A stretch of DNA of 64,000 nucleotides. Origin: DATBLE01 sp050258035 (GTDB lineage: Bacteria; Actinomycetota; Thermoleophilia; Gaiellales; Gaiellaceae). The notes beneath the pieces are model-generated. The model searched no databases. It was not told the DNA's origin and saw nothing but the letters and a program-made list of their open reading frames with translations. Numbering within the stretch: the stretch's first letter is position 1; each line of letters opens with the position of its first letter. Both the position numbers and the translations under genes were made by a program. The stretch lies in the NCBI GenBank assembly GCA_050258035.1, contig JBLMYA010000022.1, positions 1-64,000 of the forward strand, given 5' to 3'. Positions 7,639-18,411 of the stretch are shown here, in pieces.

Positions 7639-7773
7639 CTACGCGGAAAGCCGCTTCCGGCCCTTCGCGCGGCGGCGCTTGAGGATCACCCGGCCGGCGC
7701 GGGTGGACATCCTGGCCCGAAAGCCGTGCTTGCGCTTCCGACGGCGCACGTTGGGCTGGTAGGTCCGCTTCAC
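7639..7773 (-). CDS. rpmH: 50S ribosomal protein L34
   Basis: A 44-residue, highly basic protein of the large ribosomal subunit. It begins VKRTYQPNVRRRKRKHGF and ends RRRAKGRKRLSA, matching L34 along its whole length. The GTG initiator follows a purine-rich AGGAGCC about ten bases upstream. Adjacent to dnaA in divergent orientation, it marks the origin side of the rpmH-rnpA-yidD-yidC-jag operon. Confidence 0.96.
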   Translation of the reverse strand: MKRTYQPNVRRRKRKHGFRARMSTRAGRVILKRRRAKGRKRLSA

Positions 7774-7797
7774 AGGTGGCTCCTGAACACGAAAACG

Positions 7798-7827
7798 GCG
7801 GCCTCGAGGCCGCGACTCGCCAGTATA
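7798..7827 (-). promoter_or_regulatory. rpmH -10 element and leader hairpin
   Basis: On the minus strand TATACT (7827-7822) matches the -10 consensus at five of six bases. About nine bases downstream begins a perfect 16-bp palindrome, GCGGCCTCGAGGCCGC, which in RNA forms a six-pair stem with a UCGA tetraloop near the predicted 5' end of the rpmH message. No clear -35 is visible. The hairpin may protect or regulate the transcript; this is inference. Confidence 0.4.
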
Positions 7828-7887
7828 GACGAGCGTCGTGCGACTGGCCCGGTGGGCACGCCGCCGATCCCGCACCGATTTCTGGAA

Positions 7888-7920
7888 CGAGTTCTCCACA
7901 GGCTCGATGTGGAGAACTCG
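7888..7920. repeat. Perfect 13-bp inverted repeat with paired DnaA-box-like sites
   Basis: The arms CGAGTTCTCCACA and TGTGGAGAACTCG are exact reverse complements separated by seven bases (GGCTCGA). Each arm contains TTCTCCACA, one mismatch from the DnaA box, so two DnaA-like sites face each other. As DNA it could bind two DnaA protomers in opposite orientation; as RNA it would form a 13-pair hairpin. Confidence 0.75.
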
Positions 7921-8073
7921 AGCGCGCAAAGGACGAGCAGAGAGCGTGTTTTTCGGGGGCCGTATCACCCTTTCGAGACCTTCTATCCACACCTGTGGAG
8001 AGCTGTGTGGAACCCGGTGAAATCCCTGCAAATCTGCTGTTTTCACCCCGGGCGAAATCCATGGGGGCGGCCA

Positions 8074-8102
8074 TTGTCGGGCCTCCGGCACGTTGCTATG
8101 CT
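8074..8102 (+). promoter_or_regulatory. Candidate dnaA promoter
   Basis: TTGTCG (8074-8079) and TATGCT (8097-8102) are separated by exactly 17 bp, each matching four of six consensus bases. Initiation near 8109 would give a leader of about 33 bases before the dnaA GTG. DnaA-box-like sites lie upstream, so autoregulation is plausible. Confidence 0.42.
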
Positions 8103-8141
8103 CGGCCCTCGCGTCGTCGACGAAGGAGCCGGGGCCGGCGG

Positions 8142-9482
8142 GTGGAGCAACCGATCGAGCTGACTGGAGAGACTCTCTGGACCGAGGTGGCGGGTCGGCT
8201 CAAGGGGGCACTCAACGACTCCACCTACCGCACGTGGTTCGGCGAGGTGGAAGGCATGGAAGTGACGGACGACACGTTCGTCCTCGCCGTGCCGAACGAC
8301 TTCACCCGCGAGTGGATCGAGGGCCATTTCCTCGAGCTGATCCGGGCAGCGGTACGGGATGCCACCGGCCAGCAGCGCGGAGTCCGGCTGACCGTCGAAG
8401 AGACCGGGGCCGTGCCGGACACGACCCAGCCCCCGGCCCAGCGGATCAGCGAGTCGGGCCTGAACACGAAGTACACCTTCGACCTCTTCGTGATCGGGTC
8501 GTCCAACCGGTTCGCGCATGCAGCCGCGCTGGCCGTCGCCGAGGCGCCCGCGCAGGCGTACAACCCGCTCTTCATCTACGGCTCGACCGGGCTCGGGAAG
8601 ACGCACCTCCTCCAGGCGATCGCGCAGTACGTGATGGAGCACCCCGGCAACATGTCCGTGCGCTACGTGACCAGCGAGTCGTTCGTCAACGACTTCATCA
8701 ACTCGCTCCGCGACAAGCGCATCGAAGGCTTCAAGCAGCGGTACCGCAACTACGACCTGCTGCTGATCGACGACGTCCAGTTCTTCGAGGGCAAGGAGCG
8801 ATTCCAGGAGGAGTTCTTCCACACCTTCAACTCGCTCTACGAGTCCGGCAGCCAGATCGTCCTCTCCTCCGACCGGCCGCCGAAGGAGATCGCGACGCTC
8901 GAGGCACGCCTCCGCTCGCGGTTCGAGTGGGGGCTGATCACGGACATCCAGCCTCCCGACCTCGAGACGCGAATCGCGATCCTGCGAAAGAAGGTGAAGA
9001 CCGACGGGATCCACATCGCGGACCCGCAACTCCTCACCTTCATCGCCGGCCGGATCTCCACCAACATCCGCGAGCTCGAGGGCGCGCTGACGCGCGTCGT
9101 CGCGTTCGCCTCGCTGACGGGCCGGCCCATGACCGCCGAGCTCGCCCAGGACGTGCTCAAGGACGTGTTCCCGCAGGGCGAGGTCGCGCAGGTGACGATC
9201 GAACACATCCAGGACGTGGTCTGCGAGCGGTTCGGGCTGTCGCTCGACGAGCTCTGCAGCCACAAGCGCTCCCAGAACATCGTCTATCCCCGCCAGGTGG
9301 CCATGTACCTGTCGCGAGAGCTGACCGACTCGTCACTGCCCAAGATCGGCAAGCACTTCGGTGACCGCGACCACACCACCGTCCTGCACGCGAACACCAA
9401 GATCACGAACATGATCCGTGCCGACCGGACTGTGTACAACCTTGTGCAAGAACTGACCGCACGCATCAAACAAGTGCGCTGA
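8142..9482 (+). CDS. dnaA: Chromosomal replication initiator DnaA
   Basis: DnaA binds origin boxes, oligomerises with ATP and melts oriC. Domain I is residues about 1-80 (LWTEVAGRLKGALNDSTYRTWF), with a short domain II around 85-110. The AAA+ domain has FIYGSTGLGKTHLLQAI for Walker A near residue 150, LLLIDDVQFFEGKE for Walker B and an arginine finger region LEARLRSRFEWGL. Domain IV carries the box-binding signature DRDHTTVLHA near the carboxy end. At 446 residues it is compact. I chose the GTG at 8142 because family similarity begins there; the frame is open further upstream without similarity. The region before it is the likely origin. Confidence 0.96.
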   Translation: MEQPIELTGETLWTEVAGRLKGALNDSTYRTWFGEVEGMEVTDDTFVLAVPNDFTREWIEGHFLELIRAAVRDATGQQRGVRLTVEETGAVPDTTQPPAQRISESGLNTKYTFDLFVIGSSNRFAHAAALAVAEAPAQAYNPLFIYGSTGLGKTHLLQAIAQYVMEHPGNMSVRYVTSESFVNDFINSLRDKRIEGFKQRYRNYDLLLIDDVQFFEGKERFQEEFFHTFNSLYESGSQIVLSSDRPPKEIATLEARLRSRFEWGLITDIQPPDLETRIAILRKKVKTDGIHIADPQLLTFIAGRISTNIRELEGALTRVVAFASLTGRPMTAELAQDVLKDVFPQGEVAQVTIEHIQDVVCERFGLSLDELCSHKRSQNIVYPRQVAMYLSRELTDSSLPKIGKHFGDRDHTTVLHANTKITNMIRADRTVYNLVQELTARIKQVR

Positions 9483-9638
9483 AACTGTGGATTGCTGCGG
9501 CGACCATGACCGGCCTGTGGGTCCGAGCTCCTTCTCCCCAACGAACATCCACACCGAAAACGGCATGTCTATCGAGAACGCGCGCCTTTTTCCTCACGTC
9601 CACACCGCCTATGTACTACGAAAGGTTTTCTTACAGAT
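9483..9638 (+). other. dnaA-dnaN intergenic region, probable right half of oriC
   Basis: A 156-bp gap with three further DnaA-box-like sites, each 7/9 to consensus: TGTGGATTG (9486-9494, inverted), ACATCCACA (9545-9553) and ACGTCCACA (9597-9605). The last 33 bases before dnaN (ATGTACTACGAAAGG and TTTTCTTACAGAT) are the most A/T-rich stretch nearby and could be the unwinding element. A GAAAGG about 14 bases before the dnaN ATG may act in ribosome binding. Confidence 0.6.
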
Positions 9639-10769
9639 ATGAGTGACATAGAGACAACGCTCGGTTCCGGTCTCAGGATCACGTGCTCGCGCGAGGAGCT
9701 CGCACAGAAGCTCGCCGTCGTCAGCCGCGGCGTCTCCACGCGAACGGCGGTGCAGATCCTGGGCGGGATCCTCATCCGTGCGAACGAGCAGGGAGTCGAG
9801 CTTGCCGCCACGGACATGGAGCTCTCGCTGCGGACGCCGCTCGAGGGGAGCGTGGACGGGAGCGGGGCGGTCGTCGTCCCCGGAAGGCTGTTCACCGACC
9901 TCGCCCGTCTGCTGCCGGCCGGAGACGTGGACCTCGAATACCGGGAGGACGAGGGCATCCTCGACGTGCGCTGTGGCCCGGCGGAGTATCGCCTGAACAC
10001 GTTCGGCAGCGAGGACTTCCCACGGCTCCCGGACGCCACCGCGTCGACCACGCACACCGTCGCCGCGGATTCGTTCCTCTCGACGGTCGCATCGGTCGGC
10101 CGGGCGGTGTCGCGAGACGAGGCGAGGCCCGTCCTCACCGGAATCCTGGTCAAGTTCGGCGAGGGGAAGCTGGCGATGGCGGCGACGGACTCCTACCGGC
10201 TCTCGTACAAGGAGACGCCGATGCAGGACGCCGTGCCCGAGCTCGAGGCGATCGTGCCTGCGCGCGCGCTCGAGGAGGTACGGAGGCTGGCCTCGGCGGG
10301 CGGGACGCTCGAGCTCGGCGTGCAGGAGAACCAGGTGCTGTTCGGGATCGGCGACACCTGGCTGACGACGCGCCGCATCGAGGGGCAGTTCCCCAAGTTC
10401 GAGGAGTTGCGCCCGAAGGAGTTCACGCACGACGTCGTGCTGCCGCGGGAGGAGCTGCTCGAGGTCGTCCGGCGCACGTCGGTCATGGCGCACCGCAACT
10501 CTCCACTCCGTCTGCGCTTCAGCGAGGGGGAGGTGACGGTCTGGACGCAGACGCAGGACGTGGGTGAGGCCCGCGAGTCGCTACCGGTGCGCTTCGACGG
10601 AGAGCCGCTCGAGATCGGGTTCAACGCCGACTTCCTCCGTGACGGCATCGAGTCGGCCGAAGGGGATGAGATGCGGCTGCGCCTGATCGACCCGTTGCGG
10701 CCGGGCCTGATCCAGGGCCCCGGCGACGACTTCTGGTACCTGATCATGCCGATCCGTCTCGCCGGCTGA
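9639..10769 (+). CDS. dnaN: DNA polymerase III beta subunit (sliding clamp)
   Basis: DnaN forms the ring-shaped dimer that tethers DNA polymerase III and other enzymes to DNA. At 376 residues with three repeated clamp folds it has normal length: LRITCSREELAQKLAVVSRGV opens domain 1, AADSFLSTVASVGRAVS opens domain 2, and LPREELLEVVRRTSVMAHRN opens domain 3. The end FWYLIMPIRLAG is the classic clamp carboxy terminus. The ATG is at 9639, and the stop overlaps the proposed recF CTG start. Confidence 0.96.
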   Translation: MSDIETTLGSGLRITCSREELAQKLAVVSRGVSTRTAVQILGGILIRANEQGVELAATDMELSLRTPLEGSVDGSGAVVVPGRLFTDLARLLPAGDVDLEYREDEGILDVRCGPAEYRLNTFGSEDFPRLPDATASTTHTVAADSFLSTVASVGRAVSRDEARPVLTGILVKFGEGKLAMAATDSYRLSYKETPMQDAVPELEAIVPARALEEVRRLASAGGTLELGVQENQVLFGIGDTWLTTRRIEGQFPKFEELRPKEFTHDVVLPREELLEVVRRTSVMAHRNSPLRLRFSEGEVTVWTQTQDVGEARESLPVRFDGEPLEIGFNADFLRDGIESAEGDEMRLRLIDPLRPGLIQGPGDDFWYLIMPIRLAG

Positions 10770-11812
10770 TCGTCTCTTCGGTCTCACTGGCGAACTTCCG
10801 CTCGTACGCGCGGCTCGAGCTGTCGCTCGGGCCCGGCCTCGTGCTCGCGGTCGGGCCGAACGGCGCCGGAAAGACCAACCTCCTGGAGTCCCTCCACGTG
10901 GGAACGCAGGGCTTCTCTCCGCGCACCCGGTCGGACGGGGAGCTGATCCGGTTCGGGAGCACCGCGGCACAGATCCGGCTCGAAGGCGCCCGCGGCAGGG
11001 TGCCGGTGCGCATCGGCGTCTCGCTCTCGACTGTCGCGGGGAAGCGGGCGGAGCTGGACGGTACGAGGCTCCGTGCCGCCGAGCAGTTGCGCCGTGAGAC
11101 CGCCACGCTCGTCTTCACGCCCGACCGGCTCGCGATCGTGAAGGCGGGGCCGGCCTCGCGACGCGCGTACTTCGACCGGTCGCTCGGCCGCGTGCTGCCG
11201 GCCCGCGGGTCTCTGCCTGCCGACTACGCAGCCGCCCTCGCGCAGCGGAATGCCGCCCTGAAACGCGGCGAGCGGGACGTGATCGCGCCCTGGACCGCCC
11301 AGGTGGCGTCGCTGGGGGCGGCCCTGGTGGAGAGCCGCGTGGAGCTCCTCGGCCTGATGGAGAGGGCCTTCGCCGAGTTCGCCGGCCGCCTGGGCCTGCC
11401 GGAAGCCCGCCTGGCCTACGAGGGTGAGCCGCCGAGCGAGGCCGCCCTCGAGGCGAAGCTCGAGCACGATCTGGATCGAGGATCCACAGGGCTCGGGCCC
11501 CACCTCCACGATGTCTCGGTCGCGTCTGCGACTCGCGATCTGCGGGCGTTCGGATCACAGGGCGAGCAGCGAACCGCCGTGCTCGCGCTCATCCTCGCCG
11601 AAGCGCGGCTGATCACCGAGCGCCGGGGTGAGCCGCCGCTGCTCCTGCTCGACGACGTGCTCTCGGAGCTCGATCCCGGCCGGCGGCGCGTGCTCGTCCA
11701 AGAGATCCAGGACCGCGGCCAGACAGTCGTCACCGCGACCACTGCCGACGCGCTGCCCGGGGAGCCGGCGCAGCTGCTCGAGGTCTCGCCCGGGCGGGTC
11801 GTCCTCGGGTAG
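10766..11812 (+). CDS. recF: DNA replication and repair protein RecF
   Basis: RecF is an SMC-like ATPase that loads RecA at gaps and helps replication restart. The Walker A loop is GPNGAGKTNLLESLH, the signature is FGSQGEQRTAVLALILAEA, and Walker B is LLLLDDVLSELD. The hallmark amino-terminal strand SSVSLANFRSYARLELSLGPG is encoded upstream of the first ATG/GTG (GTG 10841, which is only just before the P-loop). The frame has no standard initiator before it, so CTG at 10766, overlapping the dnaN TGA as CTGA, is the best start and gives 348 residues. The dnaN-recF coupling matches other actinobacteria. Confidence 0.92.
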   Translation: MIVSSVSLANFRSYARLELSLGPGLVLAVGPNGAGKTNLLESLHVGTQGFSPRTRSDGELIRFGSTAAQIRLEGARGRVPVRIGVSLSTVAGKRAELDGTRLRAAEQLRRETATLVFTPDRLAIVKAGPASRRAYFDRSLGRVLPARGSLPADYAAALAQRNAALKRGERDVIAPWTAQVASLGAALVESRVELLGLMERAFAEFAGRLGLPEARLAYEGEPPSEAALEAKLEHDLDRGSTGLGPHLHDVSVASATRDLRAFGSQGEQRTAVLALILAEARLITERRGEPPLLLLDDVLSELDPGRRRVLVQEIQDRGQTVVTATTADALPGEPAQLLEVSPGRVVLG

Positions 11813-11816
11813 GGGA

Positions 11817-12278
11817 GTGGAGCGTCTCGAGGACACCCTGCGCGGCGAGCTGTCGCGGCTCGGGCCGGAGGGCGGTATGCCGGAGCTGCTGGCCGCCTGG
11901 CCGGAGGCGGTGGGGCCGATGGTCGCCGCGAACGCGTGGCCGGCACGTATCGCCCGCGACGGGACCTTGCATGTCAACACGTCGTCGTCCACGTGGGCGT
12001 TCGAGCTCGGCCAGCTGGCGCCGACGATCGCCGCCCGCCTGATCGAAAAGCTCGGTGGGAGTGCGCCGAAGACGTTGCGGTTCGCCGTCGGCCACCTGCC
12101 GGAGCCGTCGTCGGAGGAGCTCCGCGAGGCGCGGGTAGAGGTCCCGGAACCGACCGACGAAGCCCTCCAGCGAGCAGCTGCGCTGGCGGCCGGGATCGAG
12201 GACGAGGAGCTGCGAAATCGTGTGCAAAGAGCGGTCGCGCTGGGTCTCTCGAAGGGTCCGTCCGACCACCGTTTCTGA
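11817..12278 (+). CDS. dciA: DciA/DUF721 family protein
   Basis: A 153-residue DUF721 protein. The family is the ancestral helicase-loading/operating factor DciA in bacteria that lack DnaC/DnaI. The first 90 residues carry the DUF721 core: PELLAAWPEAVGPMVAANAWPARI, then LHVNTSSSTWAFELGQLAPTIAARLIEKLG. The remaining tail is charged and probably flexible. The GTG start lies four bases after the recF stop with an overlapping GGTAGGGG purine run upstream. Its place between recF and gyrB is conserved in actinobacteria. Confidence 0.9.
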   Translation: MERLEDTLRGELSRLGPEGGMPELLAAWPEAVGPMVAANAWPARIARDGTLHVNTSSSTWAFELGQLAPTIAARLIEKLGGSAPKTLRFAVGHLPEPSSEELREARVEVPEPTDEALQRAAALAAGIEDEELRNRVQRAVALGLSKGPSDHRF

Positions 12279-12290
12279 TACACTGTGGGC

Positions 12291-12322
12291 AGCCCGCAAA
12301 TAGCGTATTTGCAGGGCTTTTT
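12291..12322 (+). terminator. Terminator-like hairpin abutting gyrB
   Basis: AGCCC-GCAAATA, loop GCG, TATTTGC, a bulged A, then GGGCT pairs for twelve base pairs and runs straight into TTTTT. This is a canonical intrinsic terminator shape. The gyrB ATG is only three bases beyond it. A -10-like TACACT at 12279-12284 would start transcription near the first base of the stem. It can end recF-dciA transcripts, act as an attenuator of gyrB, or be a 5'-end hairpin of the gyrB mRNA. Confidence 0.75.
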
Positions 12323-12324
12323 CT

Positions 12325-14701
12325 ATGGCAGAAGCAGCGTACTCAGCAAAGGACATCACGGTCCTCGAGGGGCTCGAGCCGGTCCGGAAGCGGCCGGGCA
12401 TGTACATCGGCTCGACGGGCTCCCGGGGTCTGCACCACCTCGCCTACGAGGTCGTCGCCAACTCGGTCGACGAGGCCTTGGCAGGGCGCTGTGACCTGGT
12501 CGAGGTGACCATCCATCCGGACGAGTCGATGACCGTGAAGGACAACGGATCGGGCATCCCCGTCGACGTGATGAAGGATCAGGGCCTGCCCGCGCTGACG
12601 GTCGTGCTGACGAAGCTGCACGCCGGCGGGAAGTTCGGACAGGGCGGCTACAAGGTGTCCGGCGGCCTGCACGGGGTCGGCATCTCGGTCGTGAACGCGC
12701 TCTCCGAGTGGCTGGTCGCCGAGGTGCAGCGCGACGGCGGGACGTGGTGCCAGGAGTTCGCCCGCGGCGAGCCGACGACCAAGATGAAGGCGGTCGGCCC
12801 GACGAAGGACACCGGGACGACGATCAGTTTCAAGCCCGACGCAGAGGTCTTCGAGGAGACCGAATGGGACACTGAATGGCTCGTCCAGCGACTCCGCGAG
12901 ACCGCCTTCCTGACGAAGGGGCTCAGGATCGTGCTCGTCGACGAGCGCGAGGGTGAGCAGCGCGAGGAGTTCTATGCCGCCGGCGGCATCCGCGACTTCG
13001 TCGCGCACATCAACAAGGCGAAGGAGCCGATCCACAAGCACTCGGTCTACTTCGAGAGCGAGAGCGACCAGGGTTACGTCGAGATCGCGATGCAGTGGAA
13101 CAACTCGTACGCCGAGTCCGTCTTCTCGTTCGCGAACAACATCAACACGCACGAGGGCGGCTCGCACCTCTCCGGCTTCCGCTCCGCGCTGACCGCGACG
13201 CTGAACAGGGTGGCGCGCGACCGCGGCCTGCTCAAGGAGAAGGAGGACAACCTCGAGGGCGAGGACGTCCGCGAGGGGCTCGCCGCAGTGATCTCGGTGA
13301 AGCTCTCCGAGCCGCAGTTCGAGGGCCAGACCAAGACGAAGCTCGGGAACCCCGGCATGGAGGGCCTCGTCAAACAGGTCGTCAACCAGAAGCTCGCCCA
13401 GTACCTCGAGGAGAACCCCCAGGACGCGAAGCAGATCATCACGAAGGCGATCGACGCCGCGCACGCCCGGCAGGCTGCGCGCAAGGCCCGCGAGCTCACC
13501 CGGCGCAAGTCCGCGCTCGAGGGCGCATCGCTGCCCGGCAAGCTCGCCGACTGCGAGATCCAGGATCCGGAGGCCGCCGAACTCTTCCTCGTCGAGGGCA
13601 ACTCGGCCGGCGGCTCGGCCGTCGATGCCCGCGACCGGCTCTTCCAGGCGATCCTGCCGCTTCGCGGCAAGGTGATCAACGCCGAGAAGAACCGGATCAA
13701 CAAGGTGCTCTCGAACGCCGAGATCCAGGCGATGGTGACCGCGATCGGCACCGGGATCGCGGAGGAGTTCGACATCTCGAAGCTCCGATACCACCGGATC
13801 ATCGTCATGACCGACGCCGACGTCGACGGCTCTCATATCCGCACGCTGATCCTCACGTTCCTCTTCCGGCAGATGCCGGAGCTCGTCGAGCGCGGACACG
13901 TCTTCATCGCGGTGCCGCCGCTCTACCGCGTCAAGCTCGGTGGCCGCGAGCAGTACGTGGAGAAGGAATCGCAGTTCGAGGACATGCTCGTCCGCGAGCG
14001 GATCAAGGACATGGAGGTCAGCGACCGCTCCGGCAAGGCGCAGAAGCTGACCGAATCCAGGTACGGCCGGTTCGCCCGCGCGCTACACGACTTCGAGGGC
14101 TGGTCGACGCGGCTGCGGACGGACTTCGGCTCGCCCGCGGCGAGCTTCGTCGTCGAACACCGCCTCGTCGAGACCGAGGCAGACGACGCCGCCGGCATGG
14201 AGAAGGCGCTCGCGTCGATCGAGCCGAACGGCTACGAGGTCTCCGTGCTGGAGACGACCGCCGACGGCGTTCGCGTGAAGGTGATCGAGCGCGACACCAG
14301 TGCAGCGGAGCACGTCGACGTACCGACCGCGCTGCTCGGCTCGCCGGTCTACGCCGGCCTGCGCAAGAGCTACGCGCGACTCCAGGAGATCATCGGCGCT
14401 CCGCCGTTCACGATCACGTTCGGCAAGAAGTCCGCCTCTGCGGAGACGTTCGAGGACCTCCGGGCCCGGGCGCTCGACCTCGCCAAGGAAGGCATCCAGG
14501 TCGGCCGCTTCAAGGGTCTCGGCGAGATGGACGCCGAAGAGCTCGCCGCGACGACGATGGATCCCACGCGCCGGCTGCTCGTCCGTGTCACGGTCGACGA
14601 TGCCGCCGCCGCCGACCTGATCTTCTCGATGCTGATGGGCGACCAGGTCGAGCCCCGCCGCGAGTTCATCGAGCAGAACGCCAAGGACGTGAAGTTCCTC
14701 G

Positions 14702-14709
<8 letters not shown>
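12325..14709 (+). CDS. gyrB: DNA gyrase subunit B
   Basis: The ATPase subunit of gyrase, which introduces negative supercoils. The GHKL ATPase runs from LEGLEPVRKRPGMYIGS through DNGSGIPVD and GGLHGVGISVVNALS. The TOPRIM domain has LVEGNSAGGSA and MTDADVDGSHIRT, and the end is LMGDQVEPRREFIEQN. At 794 residues it is longer than typical actinobacterial GyrB (about 650-715): roughly residues 550-720, between EQYVEKES and GRFKGLGEMDAEEL, form an extra segment placed like the insert of the E. coli enzyme. The only purine-rich match to a ribosome-binding site, GCAGGG, lies inside the hairpin just upstream. It overlaps gyrA by eight bases. Confidence 0.97.
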
Positions 14710-17203
<2,494 letters not shown>

Positions 17204-17299
17204 TCCCGATACTCCGAATGGTGCCCTTCACAAGCGAGGGCGAACGTGATAGAGAACCGCCGGGCAGCGGGGGACGCATCGACGGAAAGGGATGCCCTT

Positions 17300-17602
17300 A
17301 TGGCGTTCAGCGGGCAGGTCGACTTTCTGGAACCGGTAAACCTCGCCGAGCACCTGGACAAGCTCGAGCTCTACCTCGGCCAGGTGTGTCAGATCGCGGG
17401 GATCTCGAAGATGCAGCTCGACTACTGGACGAACAAGGCCCAGATCCCGACCAAAGGTCGGAAGCAGCGCATCTACGACATCGACGCCGTCGAGACCGTG
17501 ATGCTGATCAAGCAGGCGAAGGACAAGGGGCTGAACCTCGGAGCGGCGATCGACGCCGCCCGGCGGTTCCGAGAGCAAAGCCGGACGGCTGCGGTCGTCT
17601 AG
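17300..17602 (+). CDS. Small MerR-like DNA-binding protein
   Basis: A single-domain winged-helix protein related to the MerR DNA-binding fold: YLGQVCQIAGISKMQLDYWTNKAQIPTKGRKQRIYDIDAVETVMLIKQAKDKGLNL. The usual effector domain is missing, and after the wing it ends with a short helix (GAAIDAARRFREQ). It may regulate a nearby promoter or assist in nucleoid functions; the target is unknown. The ATG at 17300 is preceded nine bases upstream by GGAAAGG, a good ribosome-binding site. A GTG at 17246 in frame would add 18 charged residues. It converges on the slipin gene with a 4-bp overlap. Confidence 0.78.
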   Translation: MAFSGQVDFLEPVNLAEHLDKLELYLGQVCQIAGISKMQLDYWTNKAQIPTKGRKQRIYDIDAVETVMLIKQAKDKGLNLGAAIDAARRFREQSRTAAVV

Positions 17603-18402
17603 CGGTCGCCGGCAGGCGGTTCCGGCGGGCTTCCGTCCTTCGGTGCCGCCATGCGCTCGAGCAAGGGCTGGATCAGGTCGATCGGCGCAGGGAACACGAT
17701 CGTGGACGAGTTCGTGGCGCCGATCTCCAGCAGCGTCTGCAGGTAGCGCAGCTGGATCGCGATCGGCTCCTCTGCCATCACCGCCGCCGCGTCGCGCAGC
17801 CGCTCCGAGGCCTGGTACTCGCCCTCGGCGTTGATCACCTTCGCGCGGCGCTCGCGCTCGGCCTCGGCCTGTCGGGCCATCGCCCTTTGCATCCCCGACG
17901 GGATCTCCACGTCCTTCACTTCGACGATCGTCACCTTGACGCCCCACGGGGCCGTCTGCTGGTCGATGATCTCCTGAAGGATCGTGTTGATCTTGTCGCG
18001 CTCCGAGAGGAGCTCGTCGAGCAGGTGCTGCCCGAGCACCGAGCGGAGCGTGGTCTGCGCGATCTGCGAGGTCGCGACCATGAAGTTCTCGATCTGGACG
18101 ATCGCGTCCTTGGGCGCGACGATCCGGAAGTAGGCGACTGCGTTCACGCGGGCCGGCACGTTGTCCTTGGTGATCACGTCCTGTGGAGGAATGTTCAGCG
18201 TGATCGTGCGCAGGTCGACCTTCACCATCCGGTCGACGATCGGGATCAGCAGGAAGAGACCCGGGCCCTTCGGCTCGGGGAGGAGCCGACCGAGCCGGAA
18301 GATGATCCCGCGCTCGTACTCACGCGCCACCTTGACCGCTGCGAAGAGGAACAGGACGACGAGCACGAGGACGATGACGACCCCGATGATTGCCCCGGTC
18401 AT
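17599..18402 (-). CDS. Slipin (stomatin/SPFH-family membrane protein)
   Basis: One amino-terminal membrane helix (IIGVVIVLVLVVLFLFAAV) is followed by an SPFH/band 7 domain: REYERGIIFRLGRLL, DLRTITLNIPPQDVITKDNVPARVNAVAYFRI, then LRSVLGQHLLDELLSERDKIN. A coiled region rich in Ala/Glu/Arg (MARQAEAERERRAKVINAEGE) leads to the tail. Slipins form membrane scaffolds and are cleaved near the carboxy end by the NfeD protease partner. The nfeD gene lies nine bases upstream, so both are one operon. Convergent with the MerR-like gene. Confidence 0.93.
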   Translation of the reverse strand: MTGAIIGVVIVLVLVVLFLFAAVKVAREYERGIIFRLGRLLPEPKGPGLFLLIPIVDRMVKVDLRTITLNIPPQDVITKDNVPARVNAVAYFRIVAPKDAIVQIENFMVATSQIAQTTLRSVLGQHLLDELLSERDKINTILQEIIDQQTAPWGVKVTIVEVKDVEIPSGMQRAMARQAEAERERRAKVINAEGEYQASERLRDAAAVMAEEPIAIQLRYLQTLLEIGATNSSTIVFPAPIDLIQPLLERMAAPKDGSPPEPPAGDR

Positions 18403-18411
18403 GCGATCACC

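Larger units (their letters stand above)
7774..8141 (+). other. rpmH-dnaA intergenic region, probable left half of oriC
   Basis: A 368-bp gap with no gene, where transcription diverges. It holds DnaA-box-like 9-mers relative to TTATCCACA: TTCTCCACA at 7892-7900 and inverted at 7908-7916 (8/9 each), CTATCCACA at 7983-7991 (8/9), and TGTGGAGAG at 7994-8002 (inverted, 7/9). The stretch 7920-8060 is richer in A/T than the flanks. A near-palindrome TTTCACCCCGGGCGAAA lies at 8041-8057. Origin function is inferred from gene context and boxes. Confidence 0.7.

Noticed and set aside
8041..8057. Near-palindrome TTTCACCCCGGGCGAAA in the rpmH-dnaA gap, considered as parS or NrdR-type site
   Set aside because: Arms are imperfect and do not match the parS or NrdR box consensus; kept only as part of the origin region description.
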